Positions 27,201 through 38,266 are shown, counted from the stretch's first letter. The stretch: DNA of 64,000 bases from Heloderma charlesbogerti (GCA_026122225.1 JANEZZ010002878.1:1-64000); one strand, 5' to 3'. The notes: generated from the sequence alone by a model not told the origin. Made by a program: numbers and translations.

Positions 27201-27466
27201 CCCCAGTAGCATTTTGACCATCTTCTGACCTGGGAGTCCCATCTTCCGATGGTATACCGACATATCTCTGCTTGTACTGATCCATTTAGTTTTCATGGCA
27301 AGAATACTGGGGTGGGTTGCCGTTTCCTTCCCCAGGGATCGTATTTAGTCTGACCTCTCTGCCATGATCTTCCCATCTTGGGTGTCCCTTCACGGTTTAG
27401 CTCATGACGTCATTGAGATGCTCAAGCTCCAGCACCACGACAAGGCAACGATCTCCTTTGCTGAAG
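24263..27466 (-). mobile_element. Full-length RTE/BovB-like LINE, second subfamily, with 11-bp target duplication
   Basis: TTTCTAAGCAT occurs at 24252-24262 and again at 27467-27477, bounding a 3.2-kb minus-strand element. Its 3' end (sense) reads GAGTCGGAAGCGACTGACCG and differs from the GTCGGACACGACTG tail of the copy at 10012. The 5' start shares GCCTTGT(C/T)GTGG and ACACCCAAGATGG. This is a distinct but related RTE lineage. Confidence 0.94.
24412..27048 (-). pseudogene. RTE endonuclease/reverse transcriptase ORF, frameshifted
   Basis: The endonuclease domain is open over 26506-27048 (SRLNIDILGASELKWTRMG, APTTDAEEAEVDQFYEDLQ, ITGDWNAKVGSQ). After several frame changes the RT segments are seen at 25539-25796 (AELFKILQDDAVKVM), 25299-25535 (ARE and FMDYSNAFDCV) and 24412-25167, with YADD near 25021-25032 and SWTIRKAERRKIDAFELW in the C-terminal region. 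Stops and frameshifts near 25168-25300, 25536 and 25800-26500 prevent translation. It looks younger in the endonuclease half than in the middle. Confidence 0.9.
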
Positions 27467-27655
27467 TTTCTAAGCATAGTAGCCATCAATTTAGACATTG
27501 AGCATACTCTTTAAGCTAACTTCCCCACCCTTGAGTTCTGTGCATGGAGAACATTGTACAATTGTACATAGTGACTAAAAGTTTATTGCAAACAAGCTAA
27601 ATCCCAAAATGTTGTGTACATTTTTAATAAACCAATCCCCTTAGGAATATAACCT

Positions 27656-27676
27656 CTGTGTGTGTGTGTGTGTGTG
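27656..27676. repeat. (TG)n microsatellite
   Basis: About ten TG dinucleotide units. Confidence 0.9.
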
Positions 27677-27702
27677 AATGACTGTGACAAATCTGCTAGA
27701 AC

Positions 27703-27804
27703 TAGAGATGTAAAAGTTCTGGAAATTTTGAAGCCGTAGGGAACAAACTGGGTTTCCCCCCAACATTTTTCTGGGGTTTTTTCTTCCAAGCCTCCACATC
27801 TCTA
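27703..27804 (+). mobile_element. Short deleted copy of the AGAGATGTAAAA hAT family
   Basis: TAGAGATGTAAAAGTTC at the left and CCACATCTCTA at the right are inverted ends. The flanks GCTAGAAC (27695-27702) and GCTAGTAT (27805-27812) match at 6 of 8 bases. It keeps GGAAATTTTGAAGCCGTAGG, as in the long copies, but is only 102 bp. Confidence 0.75.
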
Positions 27805-28699
27805 GCTAGTATGCACTACTGCCAAGGTTAAAAGATCCTTTTTACATGTGGATCTCAGATTGTGTGTTGGCTTAAATAATTATCTGGAGAAGATGTGAGT
27901 TAACAATGAGCTTCAAGGAAGTGTCCCATACTGCAATTGAGACAGAGTTCAGCAACTGTTTGATCTGTACAGATGACTGGTGAAGCTCTGAAATAAAATT
28001 CTCTGAATTGTTAGGATACGGCAGAAGTGACTTTTTCCCATTTGCTTTTTCTTCTGTGCAGTTATAAGTCTGCATATCAAACATCTCTTTAAAATCAGAT
28101 TGTCTATTTGTGAATCTGTCTATTTGATTATATTATATTTGCAAATCATGAAGTTTTAAACTAAAGAATCTTATATTCAATAGCAAGACAAAAAATACAG
28201 TCGTGAGTACACTTAATCCTGAAGTCTTCTATAGGTGAGGGAGGAGGATAAGAGACACACAGCTGGGAGGGATCACTGTGGGGTGAATGAGATTTGAGGA
28301 GGCCATATTATGGAGCTTGATTATACTATATAAAAGTGTTTCTTGATATGATTATTATTAGTTGCATGGACTAAGGAAAGTGGATTATGTGTTTTTCCAA
28401 ACTTACACGGTATCAGAACTCAGGAATTGATGTGGATAAAATGTTTTGTTTGAACTCCATTCCTGTTATGTTTCTGTCCACTTTCTGTACAGACCCTGTA
28501 TATCATGGTTGCAGAACCTCCGGCCTGCAAACTAGATCATCCCACCAGGCACCCCAATCCAACTTCCAGAGCCTCTTGGGGAGGCCCTGCTGTTATCTCG
28601 GATCTCACTGTATATGGTTACACAGAGGCCAGAGGAACTGATGTTTGGAAGATACTTCTGTTCGGAGGTGAAGGATTTTGGATAGTTTCATATTCAATA

Positions 28700-29068
28700 C
28701 TGAAATGTTAGTGATCTATTGAAGACACTATAGGGGGCAAGAGAAGGTAAAAGGCTGGACAACCCCTAGGATGATGATGGAAAAACGGCCAAAAGAGCTT
28801 CTTAAAACAGATCTTAAATGGTTGACTAATATAATCAACAATGTATGTTTTAAAGTATACATTTAATTCTACTCTCACTACAAACACTTTAAGATCCACA
28901 GGAGAGGTCCTGCTCATAGCCCACATAAGTGAGAGAAGAATGAATGTGGGCTGGAGGAAGGCCTTTTCAGCATCTGCCAGTGTGGTCTCAGGTTTGTCTC
29001 TATTGCTCACCTGGACCTACCTGACAATGCTGTTGTGAGCTCCTTGGGAAAGGCTGGGATAAAAATAT
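28700..29068 (+). mobile_element. Probable L2-like LINE 3' region
   Basis: A degraded frame around 28900-29000 resembles the L2 C-terminal sequence (W.KAFS.SA.VVSG). It is followed by GTTGTGAGCTCCTTGGGAAA and GGGATAAAAATAT, the L2-type tail. It abuts the CR1 end at 29071. Confidence 0.45.
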
Positions 29069-29297
29069 AGTCATAGAATAGTAAGGTTGAAAGGGGCCTA
29101 TAAGACCATCAAGTCCAACCCTCTGTTCAATGCAGGAATCCAAGTCAGAGCATCCCTGACAGATGGCTGTCCAGCCTTGTCTTGAATACCTCCAGTGCAG
29201 GAGAGCCCACCACCTCCCTAGGTAATTGGTTCCATGGTCATATTGCTTTAACAGTCAGGAATCTTTTCCTGATGTTCAGCCGGAATCTGGCTTCCTG

Positions 29298-31543
29298 TTA
29301 CTTGAGCCCATTATTCCGTGTCCTGCATTCTAGGATGATCGAGAACAGATCTTGGCCTTCCTCTCTGTGACAGCCTTTCGAGTACTTGAAGAGCACTATC
29401 ATATCTCCCCTCAGTCTTCTCTTCTCAAGGCTAAATATGCCTAGCTCTTTCAGTCTCTCCTCACACAGCATTGTTTTCAGTCCCCTGATCATCTTTGTTG
29501 CCCTTCTCTGAACCTTTTCCAGTTTGTCTGCATCCTTCTTAAAGTATGGTGCCCAGAACTGGACACAGTACTCCAGATGAGGCCTAACCAGTGCTGAGTA
29601 GAGGGCAACTAGTACTTCCCGGGATTTGGAAGCTATGCTTCTATTAATGCAGCCCAAAATAGCATTTGCCTTTTTTGCAGCCACATCACATTGGTGGCTC
29701 ATATTCAGCTTGTGATCTACAACAATTCCAAGATCCTTCTTTCTTGTAGTGTTGTTGAGCCAAGTATCCCCCATCTTGTAACTGTACATTTGATTTCTTT
29801 TTCCTAGGTGCAGAACTTGGCATTTATCCCTATTAAATGTCATTCTGTTGTTTTCAGCCCAGCGCTCCAGCCTATCAAGATCACTTTGAATTTTGTTTCT
29901 GTCTTCCAGGGTATCCCACCCAATTTTGTGTCATCTTCAGATTTGATCAGCATTCCCTGCACCTCCTCCTCCAAGTCATTAATAAAAATGTTGAAGAGCA
30001 CTGGGCCCAGGACTGAGCCCTGTGATATCCCGCTCATTACCTCTTCCCAGTTTGGGAAGATACCATTGATAAGCACTCTTTGTGTCTGATTCTGTAGCCA
30101 ACTGTGGATCCACCTGATAGTTGTTTCGTCTAGCCCACTTTGAGCTAGTTTGCTAATTAGGATATCACAGGGCACTTTGTCAAAAGCTTTGCTGAAGTCA
30201 AGATGTATTATGTCTGCAGCATTTCCACAATCCACAAGGGAGGTTACCTGATCAAAAGAAGAGATCAAATTAGTCTGGCAGGATTTGTTCTTGACAAATC
30301 CATGTTGGCTTCGAGTAATCACTGCATTGTTTTCAAGGTGCTTCCAGACTGATTGCTTTATAATCTGCTCCAGAATTTTTCCAGGGATTGATTGTCAGAC
30401 TGATTGGTCTGTAGTTCCCAGGTGCCTTCTTTTTGCCCTTTTTGAAGGTAGGGACAATATTAGTCCTCCTGCAGTCTTCTGGCACGTCATCCATAGGGAT
30501 GTCAGAGAGTTCCGCGACGGATCTCGGTGAGGCCAAATGCCGGTGCATTCGTCCCCCCGAAATCCATTGTGGAACAAAGCCCCCACCCCCCAACCCACAA
30601 AAGGCACGCAGGACGTCCTGCGGCTGCCATTCGCTTCCTCTTCATAGGCTACGTAAATACTTACGTAGCCTATCACGGCTAATGCAGGGATGCCATTTGT
30701 GTCCCTGCGAAGGCTGTGATAGGCTGCATAAGTATTTACGTAGCCTATCACGGCAGGGGGGAAAAACCCAGCGTACGCAAATGGCAGTGCATTTGGCCCC
30801 CCGCCATTTGTGTCCCTGTATCTAGCCGTGATAGGCTATGTAAATATTTACGTAGCCTATCACAGCAGGGGGGGAAAAAACCCAGCAAAAAAACCCATAT
30901 GTGTATGCTAGGTTTTTTCCCACCCTGCCGTGATAGGCTACGTAAATATTTACGTAGCCTATCATGGCTAAATACAGGTACACAAATGGCAGCTATGACA
31001 GCCGCCATTTGTGTCCCTGCAGGGCTGCCCAGTGGCCAGATGTCCGGCTGCGGGCAGCTGGAGGCAGCTAGCGGCTCCACATCTTGGCTGCGGAGCGGAG
31101 CCGACCGGGCAGGATTCTGGGGGGGAGGACCGGATCGCCTCCCCCCACGTCGAGGATTCCGGGGGGAGGGACGGAGCGCCTCCCCCCCACTGCGGAAACA
31201 GAATGGAACGGAAGGTAAGTGTTCCATCCATCCCTAGTCATCCATCCTCCATGATTTCTCAAAGATAATGGACAGTGGTTCTGAGCGTTCTTCTGCCACT
31301 TCCTTTATTACTGTAGGATGCAGTTCATCTGGCCCTGGAGATTTGAACTCATTCACAGTAATTAGGTGTTCCTTGGCCTATCGATCTCAAGCTGCAATCC
31401 TGCCCCTTCAGCCTGTACTTCGCCAGGGGGTCATAGACCCTCTTTTGGGAGAAGACTGAGCCAAAGTAGGAATTGAGCGCCTCTGCCTTTTCTTTGTCAT
31501 CTGTTATCGTTTTGCCATCCTTATTTAATAGCTGAACCACCAT
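29298..31543 (-). pseudogene. CR1 reverse transcriptase ORF, broken and split
   Basis: In order on the minus strand: KEKAEALNSYFGSVFSQ (31350-31540), then after the hAT insertion VPEDCRRTNIVPTFKKG and GNYRPISLT (about 30430-30490). Next come ITRSQHGFVKNKSCQTNL and LDFSKAFDKVPCD (30320-30160), GISQGSVLGPVLFNIFINDL (about 30030), and the polymerase core as EDDTKLGG instead of the usual (F/Y)ADDTKL. The C-terminal part has [19 protein letters not shown]. Beyond the insertion the frame shifts near 30340-30420 and again at 29840. The altered residue before DD and the frameshifts make it inactive. Confidence 0.9.
30494..31236 (+). mobile_element. Palindrome-rich non-autonomous hAT element, copy 1
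   Basis: Perfect 8-bp duplications GTCATCCA flank it (30486-30493 and 31237-31244). Termini are TAGGGATGTCAGAG and CCATCCATCCCTA. Inside, four hairpin units built on TACGTAGCCTATCAC lie at about 30642-30676, 30715-30752, 30826-30865 and 30928-30968. They are separated by GC-rich stretches with further inverted pairs around AAATGGC(G/A). No transposase is present; the open frames on both strands come from the GC-rich palindromes. It sits inside the CR1 element. Confidence 0.92.
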
Positions 31544-31779
31544 TTCTTTCCTCTATGCATGTATCTGAAGAAAATAAATATGTATGGAATGTGTTCCTTT
31601 TTGTGGCATGCATTTGCATCTTGTTATTGGACTTAAGACCGCAAAGTAACGCCCAGTTTTTCAGCAGATGTTTCACAGGCCCTAAAACGGTTGGCATAGA
31701 CTGTGACAATTTTATGCTCTGATGGTCATTTTGTTTTATGGCTGCTGTAATTTTTTTATGATTCTGTTTTATTGCCTTC

Positions 31780-31880
31780 TGATGCTGAGTATTATTTTAC
31801 TTCATTGGTTTTATGTTGTAAGCCATCTTGAGCGTAAGAGGGTAAGACAGGGAATTAACTTTTAAAATAAAAGAAATAAC
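31780..31880 (+). mobile_element. L2-like LINE 3' tail
   Basis: TTATGTTGTAAGCCATCTTG followed by an A-rich AAAATAAAAGAAATAA end is typical of L2-type tails in amniotes. Confidence 0.5.
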
Positions 31881-32029
31881 GCAGAATGCCCAAGCTGTAG
31901 CAGGCCTTACATTGCACTGGTCAGATGATCAAGGATGTGAAAGGAGTACATGGAGGAGGAAGAAACAGGCAAATTCCTTTTACTATTAATAAACACCATC
32001 ACTGTACTTGGTTCTTTACGTTATTATTA

Positions 32030-33586
32030 TTTAATAAATGTATATACCACTTACCATATTGGAAAAATATCTCTTAAGTGGTTTACCAAGAGAATACATT
32101 AAAACAGATTAAAATAACATTTTTTATAAAAACAGTAGAGCAAGTACTGATAGTACCATAATTAAACAGTCTGGCAGCACAATCAATCAGGGAAAGCCAA
32201 TTGGTGCCTAAACCACACCAAAGCTGGTGCCTCATGAACACCAGAGGGGAAGAGGTATTCCATAAGGTGAGTGCTACCATGAAGAAGGCTTGCTTCCAGG
32301 TTGCAGCAGTATGGCGTGGCAGTACAACCAGCAAGGCCTTCTCCAGTTATCTTAATGCTTACCCAGGTTTATATCAGGGAAGGTGATCTGCAAGGTAACC
32401 TAGTCCCAAACTTTCAGGGCTTTATATGCCAACAGCAAGATCTTGAACTTGGCTTGGCAGCTAATAGGTAGCCACTGGAATTCCTTCAACACTGTGCACA
32501 GCCAGGCCCCCACTCAGCATCCTGGCTACTGCATTCTGCATCAATTGCAGCTTTCAGACCAAGCACAACGGTAGCCCCACAGAAAGCACATTACAGTAAT
32601 CTAAATGTGAGATGGCCAGGCTATCCCCATCCAGGAAAGTGCATAGCAGGTAGGGATGGCGGAGAATTTCTCCACGAATCTCAGGGAGGCCGAATGCCAA
32701 CGCATTCGGCCCCCCAAAAATTGGCGGTGAAATTCTCCGCCACCCCCCCGCCACCCCCCCGGGATGGGACTTATCTCCCTCGAATGTCCCTCTTGGCGGC
32801 GGGTCCCAGCAGCGGTTCAGCAACAGTTCGGCGGGGGCGGGGATGGCGGCCGGTCTTCCGACCGGCTGCCACCGCTGCCATTACAAAGTGAATATAAAAA
32901 AACACACACACATGTGATAGGCTACGTAACGATTTACGTAGCCTATCACAGCTAGATTTCCAAAGTCAGCCGTGATAGGCTACGTAGCCTATCACGGGTG
33001 ACTTTGGGGGGGGGGGGAAAGCGTGTATGCAAATGGCGGCGCCCGTGGGCACCGCCATTTGCGTTCCTTATTTGGGCCCGGGTAGTCTACGTAAAGATTT
33101 ACGTAGACTACGGCGAAAATAAGGGCAACGCTTATTTGCGTACGTGCTTTTTTTTTTTTGCGTACGCGCTGACTTTGGAAATCTAGCCGTGATAGGCTAC
33201 ATAAATTGTTACGTAGCCTATCACGTGTGTGTGTCTGTGGGGGTTTACATTCACTTTTTTATTTCGCGGCCGGGGAGACGGGGCACTTCTCCCCGGCCTG
33301 AATTTCGGCCGGGCGAGGCGGGGCACCTCCCCCCCCGGTCTGAATTTCGGCCGGGCGAGGCGGGGCGCCTCCCCCCCTGGCCTGAACTTTGGGGGGAGAA
33401 CTGAAGCACCTCCCTCCCACCGTGAAGCAAGCTGCGGGACCAGGTAAGTGACTTTCGTACATCCCTAACAGGTATACCAACCAGAACTGGTAACAGGCAC
33501 TTCTTACCACAGAAGTCATTTGGGCCTCTAGTGACAATGATGAATCCAGGAGCACCCCCTAGTAACATACACAAAATATGTCCCTC
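32030..33586 (-). mobile_element. L2-like LINE fragment split by a hAT insertion
   Basis: On the minus strand, the piece SLSLEAQMTSVVRSACYQF (about 33550-33490) matches the L2-type C-terminal RT region. After the hAT insertion (32651-33467) the sequence continues with CATTACAGTAATCTAAATGT, then with FFMVALTLWN near 32280, and with the tail TATATACCACTTACC and GTGGTTTACCAAGAGAATAC near 32040-32095. Many stops; non-functional. Confidence 0.7.
32651..33467 (+). mobile_element. Palindrome-rich non-autonomous hAT element, copy 2
   Basis: Termini TAGGGATGGCGGAGAATT and TTTCGTACATCCCTA match the family. The flanks share CAGGTA but an exact 8-bp duplication is not clear. Four hairpins are present: 32913-32950, 32971-32996 (a spacer-free perfect palindrome centred on TACGTA), 33082-33111 and 33188-33224. 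The third carries matching changes in both arms (GTAGTCTACGTAAA and TTTACGTAGACTAC). It lies in an L2-like LINE. Confidence 0.88.
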
Positions 33587-33600
33587 CCCTGAGGAACGTA

Positions 33601-34447
33601 GGAGCCTCATGTGGCGCAGAGTGGTAGGCAGCAGTAATGCAACCAAAACACTCCCCACGACCTGAGTTCGATCCCAGTGGAAGCTGGTTTTCAGGTAGCT
33701 GGCTCAGGTCGACTCAGCCCTCCATCCTTCCGAGGTCAGTAAAATGAGTACCCAGTTTGCTGGGGGAAAGGTAGTTAGGACTGGGGAAGGCAATGGCAAA
33801 TAGGGGTGGGTGGATCACCTGGCTCCGTTCCGGGGATCCATGGGGGGGGAGGTGATCCGTCCCTTCCCCCAGAATCCTCCCCAGCCGGCTCCGCTCTGTG
33901 TCGAGTCCGCAGAGCTGCCGGCCAGGGCCGCCCTCAGCCAGACCTCCGTCTGCTGCTGGGCCGTGACCGCAAATGGCGGCTGCTATAGCAGCTGCCATTT
34001 GCGTCCCTGCGTTGCCATGATAGGTTACGTATATATTTATGTAGCCTATCACAGCAAAGAGCAGGGATGCAAATGCCGGCCGCTACGCCATTTGCATCCC
34101 TGCTCTTTGCCATGATAGGCTACGTAAATACTTACATAGCCTATCACAGCTAACAGAGCGAGGGGGCCGCAGACCGGGGCCACCATTCGCACCCGCGGAC
34201 GGATGATAAAAGGTAGGTTCCATCCCGGGGAGGTTTCGTGGGGTGGCGGGTAGGATTGTTCCATTCCGCCACGGACTGCGGGGGGCTAGATTCTAAAGAA
34301 TCCAGCCTCACTGGAGTCCATGGCGGAATTCTCTGCCATCCTTAATGGCAAACCACCCCACTATACAGTCCGCCAACGCCAAGGAAAAACGGCGTCCCTC
34401 TAGGGGTCAGTAATGACTCGGTGCTTGCACAAGAGGAACCTTTCCTT
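33601..34447 (+). mobile_element. Sauria-type tRNA-derived SINE, split by a hAT element
   Basis: The head GGCGCAGAGTGGTAGGCAGC (A box) and GAGTTCGATCC (B box) mark a tRNA-derived promoter. After the interruption the 3' part reads CCACTATACAGTCC, CTAGGGGTCAGTAATGACTC and CCTTTCC. The flanks CCCTGAGGAACGTA (33587-33600) and TCCTGGGGAACTTA (34448-34461) agree at 11 of 14 positions. The hAT insertion at 33801-34344 duplicates ATGGCAAA within the SINE. Confidence 0.85.
33801..34344 (+). mobile_element. Palindrome-rich non-autonomous hAT element, copy 4
   Basis: Perfect duplications ATGGCAAA (33793-33800 and 34345-34352) bracket TAGGGGTGGGTGG...CTCTGCCATCCTTA. Two hairpins at 34015-34053 and 34110-34149 share the TACGTA/GCCTATCAC unit, and GCAAATGGCGGCTG pairs with CAGCTGCCATTTGC near 33970-34005. 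It is the shortest copy (544 bp). Confidence 0.92.
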
Positions 34448-34449
34448 TC

Positions 34450-35450
34450 CTGGGGAACTTACAATCTAAATTGAGTCTTGGAGGAAGATAAAAGAGGGGA
34501 GAGACATGCAAAGTTAACAAAGGATCAGATTTCCAGGGCTGAATCCAGAGAAGTGCGAATGGTTCTTCCTCAGTGCTGCAGCCCCTGGTGCCTCTCAAAA
34601 GCTGTTCTTGAGAATCAAGGGGCCCTTGAAAGGCGTGGGATGGAGCATGGGTGTGTGCAGTGGGATGGGAATAGGCAGAATTCAGGGGTGGGGTTGCACT
34701 GAGCAAGTGGAGATGCCTTTCCACTCATACAAGACACTTTTGAGTGCAACCCTAAGCATGTACAGGCACCAGAGATTGTACATTCAAGAATATATTACAC
34801 ATTTATATTTCCAGTTTAGAGGCCAAAAAAGCAGCTGTTATGCCCCCTTGAAACTTTGGAGGCTTTCAGAGTAGTTAGGATCTCCATGAATAAACATTTC
34901 CCAGGCTATTACAATACAGTTACTTTGTTCAGCACATCTGCACAGGATTGGTTTGGGCAAGAAAAGCATGGAGCCATTACCCCATCCAGACCTCGAGCTT
35001 ACCAAGTTTTCTTCACATGACCACATTGTGATTGGCTCTGTTAACAGATGAAGAAAGAACAGGAAAGTGCAAGTGTCTTGTACTGGTGAGTCTTTGTAAT
35101 ATCAGAAATGGAAGTTTTGCATCTCCACTCTCACCCTGTGGTTGGTGAGGTACAAAGGTTCCCACTGTGGAGACACAAATGGAGATGCAAAAATTCTGCT
35201 TTAAATGTCAAAGACATTTGGAAACAGGAAGTTTGTGATCATCTGGAATTTTGAAGTAAGGTAGCTATTTTTCTTTCCCATTAACTACAGATTGTGGGGA
35301 GGTTTTCCTTGCGTGTTTCCTTGAACTGGATGACAGCTGAAACAAGACAGAGGTATTGATGTTTGGCAACTTAGCAGTTATGGGAACTGTGATCTCAGAA
35401 AGAGTTACATTCTCAGAAAGAGTTACATTCTCCCTAAAATAACAGATTTG
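34450..35450. other. No recognisable feature
   Basis: AT-rich sequence with no supported gene or repeat, apart from an 18-bp tandem duplication (TCTCAGAAAGAGTTACAT) at about 35392-35430. Confidence 0.4.
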
Positions 35451-35451
35451 C

Positions 35452-35885
35452 AGCCTAGAGGTAATCCTGGACCCAGCTTTGCTGCTTGATTCCCAGATAG
35501 CAGCTGCAGCCTGATGTGCCTTTTTCCAGCTTCAGCTGGTCAACCAACTGCAACCTGTGCTCTCCAAAACAGATGTAGGTACTATCATTCACTCACTGGT
35601 AACCTGTTTCGACAACTGCAATGTGGTCTATGTGGGGCTGCCTTTGAAGATGGCTTCGAACCTGTACCCAGAATTCAGTTCTTCAACGTCTGATGGATGC
35701 AAGGCTCAGAGAGCACATGACAATGATACTGGCACAGCTGCACTTGCTGCTGGTAAATTCCCAAGCCCTCTTCAAAGTATTGGTGCTGCTTTAAATGTCC
35801 GGGTCCTTCGTATCTGACAGGATGCCTCTTCCCATGTGTTCCCTTCCAGCCACTAGATCTGCTGGCATGTGATACCTTTCTGTGA
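35452..35885 (+). mobile_element. L2-like LINE coding fragment
   Basis: The translation LEVILDPALL, then LSKTDVGTIIHSLVTCFDNC and VVYVGLPLKM, corresponds to the L2-type RT C-terminal region (LGVILDS...VHALVSSRLDYCNALYVGLPLK), seen better preserved at 62157-62531 on the other strand. A frame change follows, with ILAQLHLLLVNSQ and FKVLVLL. It is an old, broken copy. Confidence 0.75.
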
Positions 35886-35994
35886 AATAACATCTGTACG
35901 TTTTTAGCCTGGCTTAACATAGAATAAGTTGTACCATTTCAGGATGCAGGTGGGAGAATACTGCCCTACATTTTAAAAGTCTCTTAAATAGAAA

Positions 35995-36188
35995 CAGGGC
36001 CGCCAAGAAGGCTTATGGGCCCCGAGGCAGATGCTGTGGGTCTGCTGCTGCCCCCTACAAAGACTCAGGCACATGATGAACATTTGGCAAGGCTAGGGCC
36101 AAAGATGCACACAGGACCTAAGGTACGGGAGGCTGTTGGTCTGTAGGGGTCTGGGGCAAATTGTCCCCTCCCCCTCTGGGCAGCCGTG
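35995..36188. mobile_element. CAGGG-type non-autonomous hAT element, short copy
   Basis: Ends CAGGGCCGCCAAGAAGG and CTGGGCAGCCGTG; flanks AATAGAAA (35987-35994) and AGTAGAAA (36189-36196) match at 7 of 8. It shares GGGCTTATGGGCCC-like wording and TGCTGCCCCCTACAA with the longer copy at 36918-37981, so it looks like an internally deleted relative. Confidence 0.82.
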
Positions 36189-36479
36189 AGTAGAAAAGTA
36201 CTGCAGCATGGAACACACTGGGATACAACCTCCCTCCTCGGTATGTTTGATTTTTGCTTGCAGGTTGTTGTTTTCAATGAAAGAGCATTCAAAAATTGCA
36301 AACCCCACCTGCAGTCTGAAATGGTACCATCCATTCTACCACTTCAGGAACCTATCACTTATTTCTGTTGCTTAGATATCATATGACAGGCCTTAGCAGC
36401 ACCATGGCCTTCTCTGTGACCTGATTTGCACAATCAAAATAAGCCACTGCTTTATTATGGAAATCATGCCTTGTGCATG

Positions 36480-36650
36480 CCACAGTAAGCCACAGTGGCT
36501 TATTTAAATTGTGGCCTGTATGGGGGTGCAATTTCCATAATCACTGCCTGGGTGCAGCTTGTTGTGTTGTCCAAACCCAGGCAGCATGGTTTGTTGGAGG
36601 GGGAGACAACCCTCCAGTAAACCCATGGGCTGTTCTACGTGTTGATTGTG
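36480..36650. mobile_element. Half of a foldback MITE related to 62539-62743
   Basis: GTCCAAACCCAGGCAGCATG, GTTTGTTGGAGG and GACAACCCTCC match the left half of the 62539-62743 foldback. The right half is not convincing. Confidence 0.5.
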
Positions 36651-36844
36651 GAAGGTTTGAGTTTAGCTTCTCTACTGCACATTTGAGTTTTATTGGACAA
36701 ATATTAAAATAGAAAAATGAATTCCCCATGCTGGCTGGGAAATGCTGACAGTTGTAGGACTTCTTTCTGTCTAAACATGCATAGGACTGCAGCCCATGCA
36801 CACTTATGTGGGAGTAAATCCCATTGAACTCAGAGGGGCTTACT

Positions 36845-38266
36845 CCAGGCCAGCCCTAGATAAATAGCACCTGGGAAAGAAGTGCCTTTGGTGTCCTCCC
36901 CCCCATGGTCAGCTTTGCAGGGGCACCCTGAGGGTTTATGGGGCCTGGTGCAGGTGTGATGTTGGGGGACCTACTGCTGCCCCCTACAAGGACCCATGCA
37001 TATGTGTACAAAGCTGGGGGCCGCGTGCGCAAATTTTTGTTCCAACAGACTGCATCAAAGCATTCTTGCCTGCAGCTCCTCCTTGCCCTGTGATCGAGCA
37101 GAATGACAGACGTGCTTCATTTTTTCTTACATGGGAATAATGGAATAGGGATCGGGTTGTGTTTCTCCTGAGTACTTCGTCCAAATTCTGGCAGAGCTTC
37201 TTATTCTTCCTGGGGCTCAGTCTTCTGGTTGTGGCCTGCTGCTGGCCACAACTGGAAGGTTTCCTCCCTTACAGCCTGGCCTCACACCACTCCTACACCT
37301 TTCCCTGTGGTAGCAGCCACAGAAAATTAGTCTCCAAGGGCACCTTGCCTGGAAAACTTAGGTGGTGTTCATTCACTCTCTCCGTGCCTCCTTGAACTCT
37401 TTTGTCCAGTGGGCCTGGAGTTCTTCCTGTGCAGAACAGGCCGCCTGCTCTGCCACAGACTCCCTCCTGAAAGCCTGCCCTGTTCCTTTTCTCCTTGCAA
37501 CAAACTTTGCGACTTTGGGGCTACTTGGCCTTCCTGACCAATCTTATCTCTATTGCTGCCCAGACATAAAGCAAGATTTTCCCTTAACGGTGATGGGTTT
37601 AGATTCCCTTATAATAAGCGGGCCCCTCCCTCCCAGCCTCCCAACGATACATTTTACAGCCAGCGTATGTGTCAAATTAGCATTTATTTCTGTTTCATAC
37701 ACAGCTATGTAAAATGTTTACGTCATCATGGCCAGGGAGAGGTCCCCTTATGTCACGATTACATCTTGAGATTCAGTGTCATTTTACACTCTAATATACC
37801 ATTCCCTCTTTTTTATGAAAACCTGCAACAAAATACCAAGAATTCTGGTGAGCAATGTGGCAGGACCAGGTCAGGGCCCAATGGTACATACAGGAACTGG
37901 GGGGGGGGGACTTGCTTTGTGGGGGCTTGGGGCAATTTGCCCCAGTTGCCCCACACAGACACACACCTTTGGGCAGCCCTGCAGCTTTGCAGTGTTACCA
38001 AATTGTATGGCTTGTGTATGGCAAATGACATCAAAACGGAAATTGAAAAAGAAAATACTTTAAAGGGAGTTGAAGGATATTTTTGGAGTTAGTACCCAAA
38101 CAACCTGTAGAACCTTGAAAAGAGTTCACAGACACATGCTTTTGTCAGCCTAGCTCACTGCAGACAGTACATTTAAAAAAAAACCAGCCACTGAGCTCAC
38201 CTTGCCCCCCCTCAGTTCGGCACCCCGGGCGACCACCCAGCTCACCCACCCCTAAGGCCAGCCCTG
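36845..38266. mobile_element. CAGGG-type hAT element containing a second hAT
   Basis: Perfect duplications GGCTTACT (36837-36844 and 38267-38274) bracket CCAGGCCAGCCCTAG...AAGGCCAGCCCTG. Removing the inner element at 36918-37981 leaves about 350 bp. The target was a short dispersed repeat whose halves lie at 36781-36844 and 38267-38310. Confidence 0.88.
36918..37981. mobile_element. CAGGG-type non-autonomous hAT element nested in another hAT
   Basis: Perfect duplications CAGCTTTG (36910-36917 and 37982-37989) bracket CAGGGGCACCCTGAGGG...TTTGGGCAGCCCTG. At 1,064 bp it is much longer than its relative at 35995-36188. Frames at 37159-37395 and 37553-38092 show no known domain. Confidence 0.88.

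Larger units (their letters stand above)
29071..31545 (-). mobile_element. CR1 LINE, 5'-truncated, interrupted by a hAT element
   Basis: The 3' end lies at 29071 (TCATAGAATAGTAAGGTTGA, the inverse of the CR1 tail) and the element runs to higher coordinates on the minus strand. It is split by the hAT insertion 30494-31236: coding ends ...IIFEKSW at 31245 and resumes DDVPEDC at 30493. The 5' end fades near 31545 (LLNKDGKTITDD). Confidence 0.92.

Noticed and set aside
30642..30968. Regularly spaced identical units suggesting a CRISPR-like or satellite array
   Set aside because: Units are inverted palindromes with unequal, related spacers inside a bounded transposon in a vertebrate genome; there are no direct-repeat/unique-spacer features or cas genes.
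30716..31268. Overlapping plus- and minus-strand frames of 85-173 codons
   Set aside because: They lie within the palindrome-rich hAT element. Mirror-image peptides on both strands (for example YLRSLS repeats) are a by-product of the palindromes.
37159..38092. Frames of 78, 116 and 179 codons
   Set aside because: They lie in the nested hAT at 36918-37981 or run out of it; no transposase or cellular domain could be seen.
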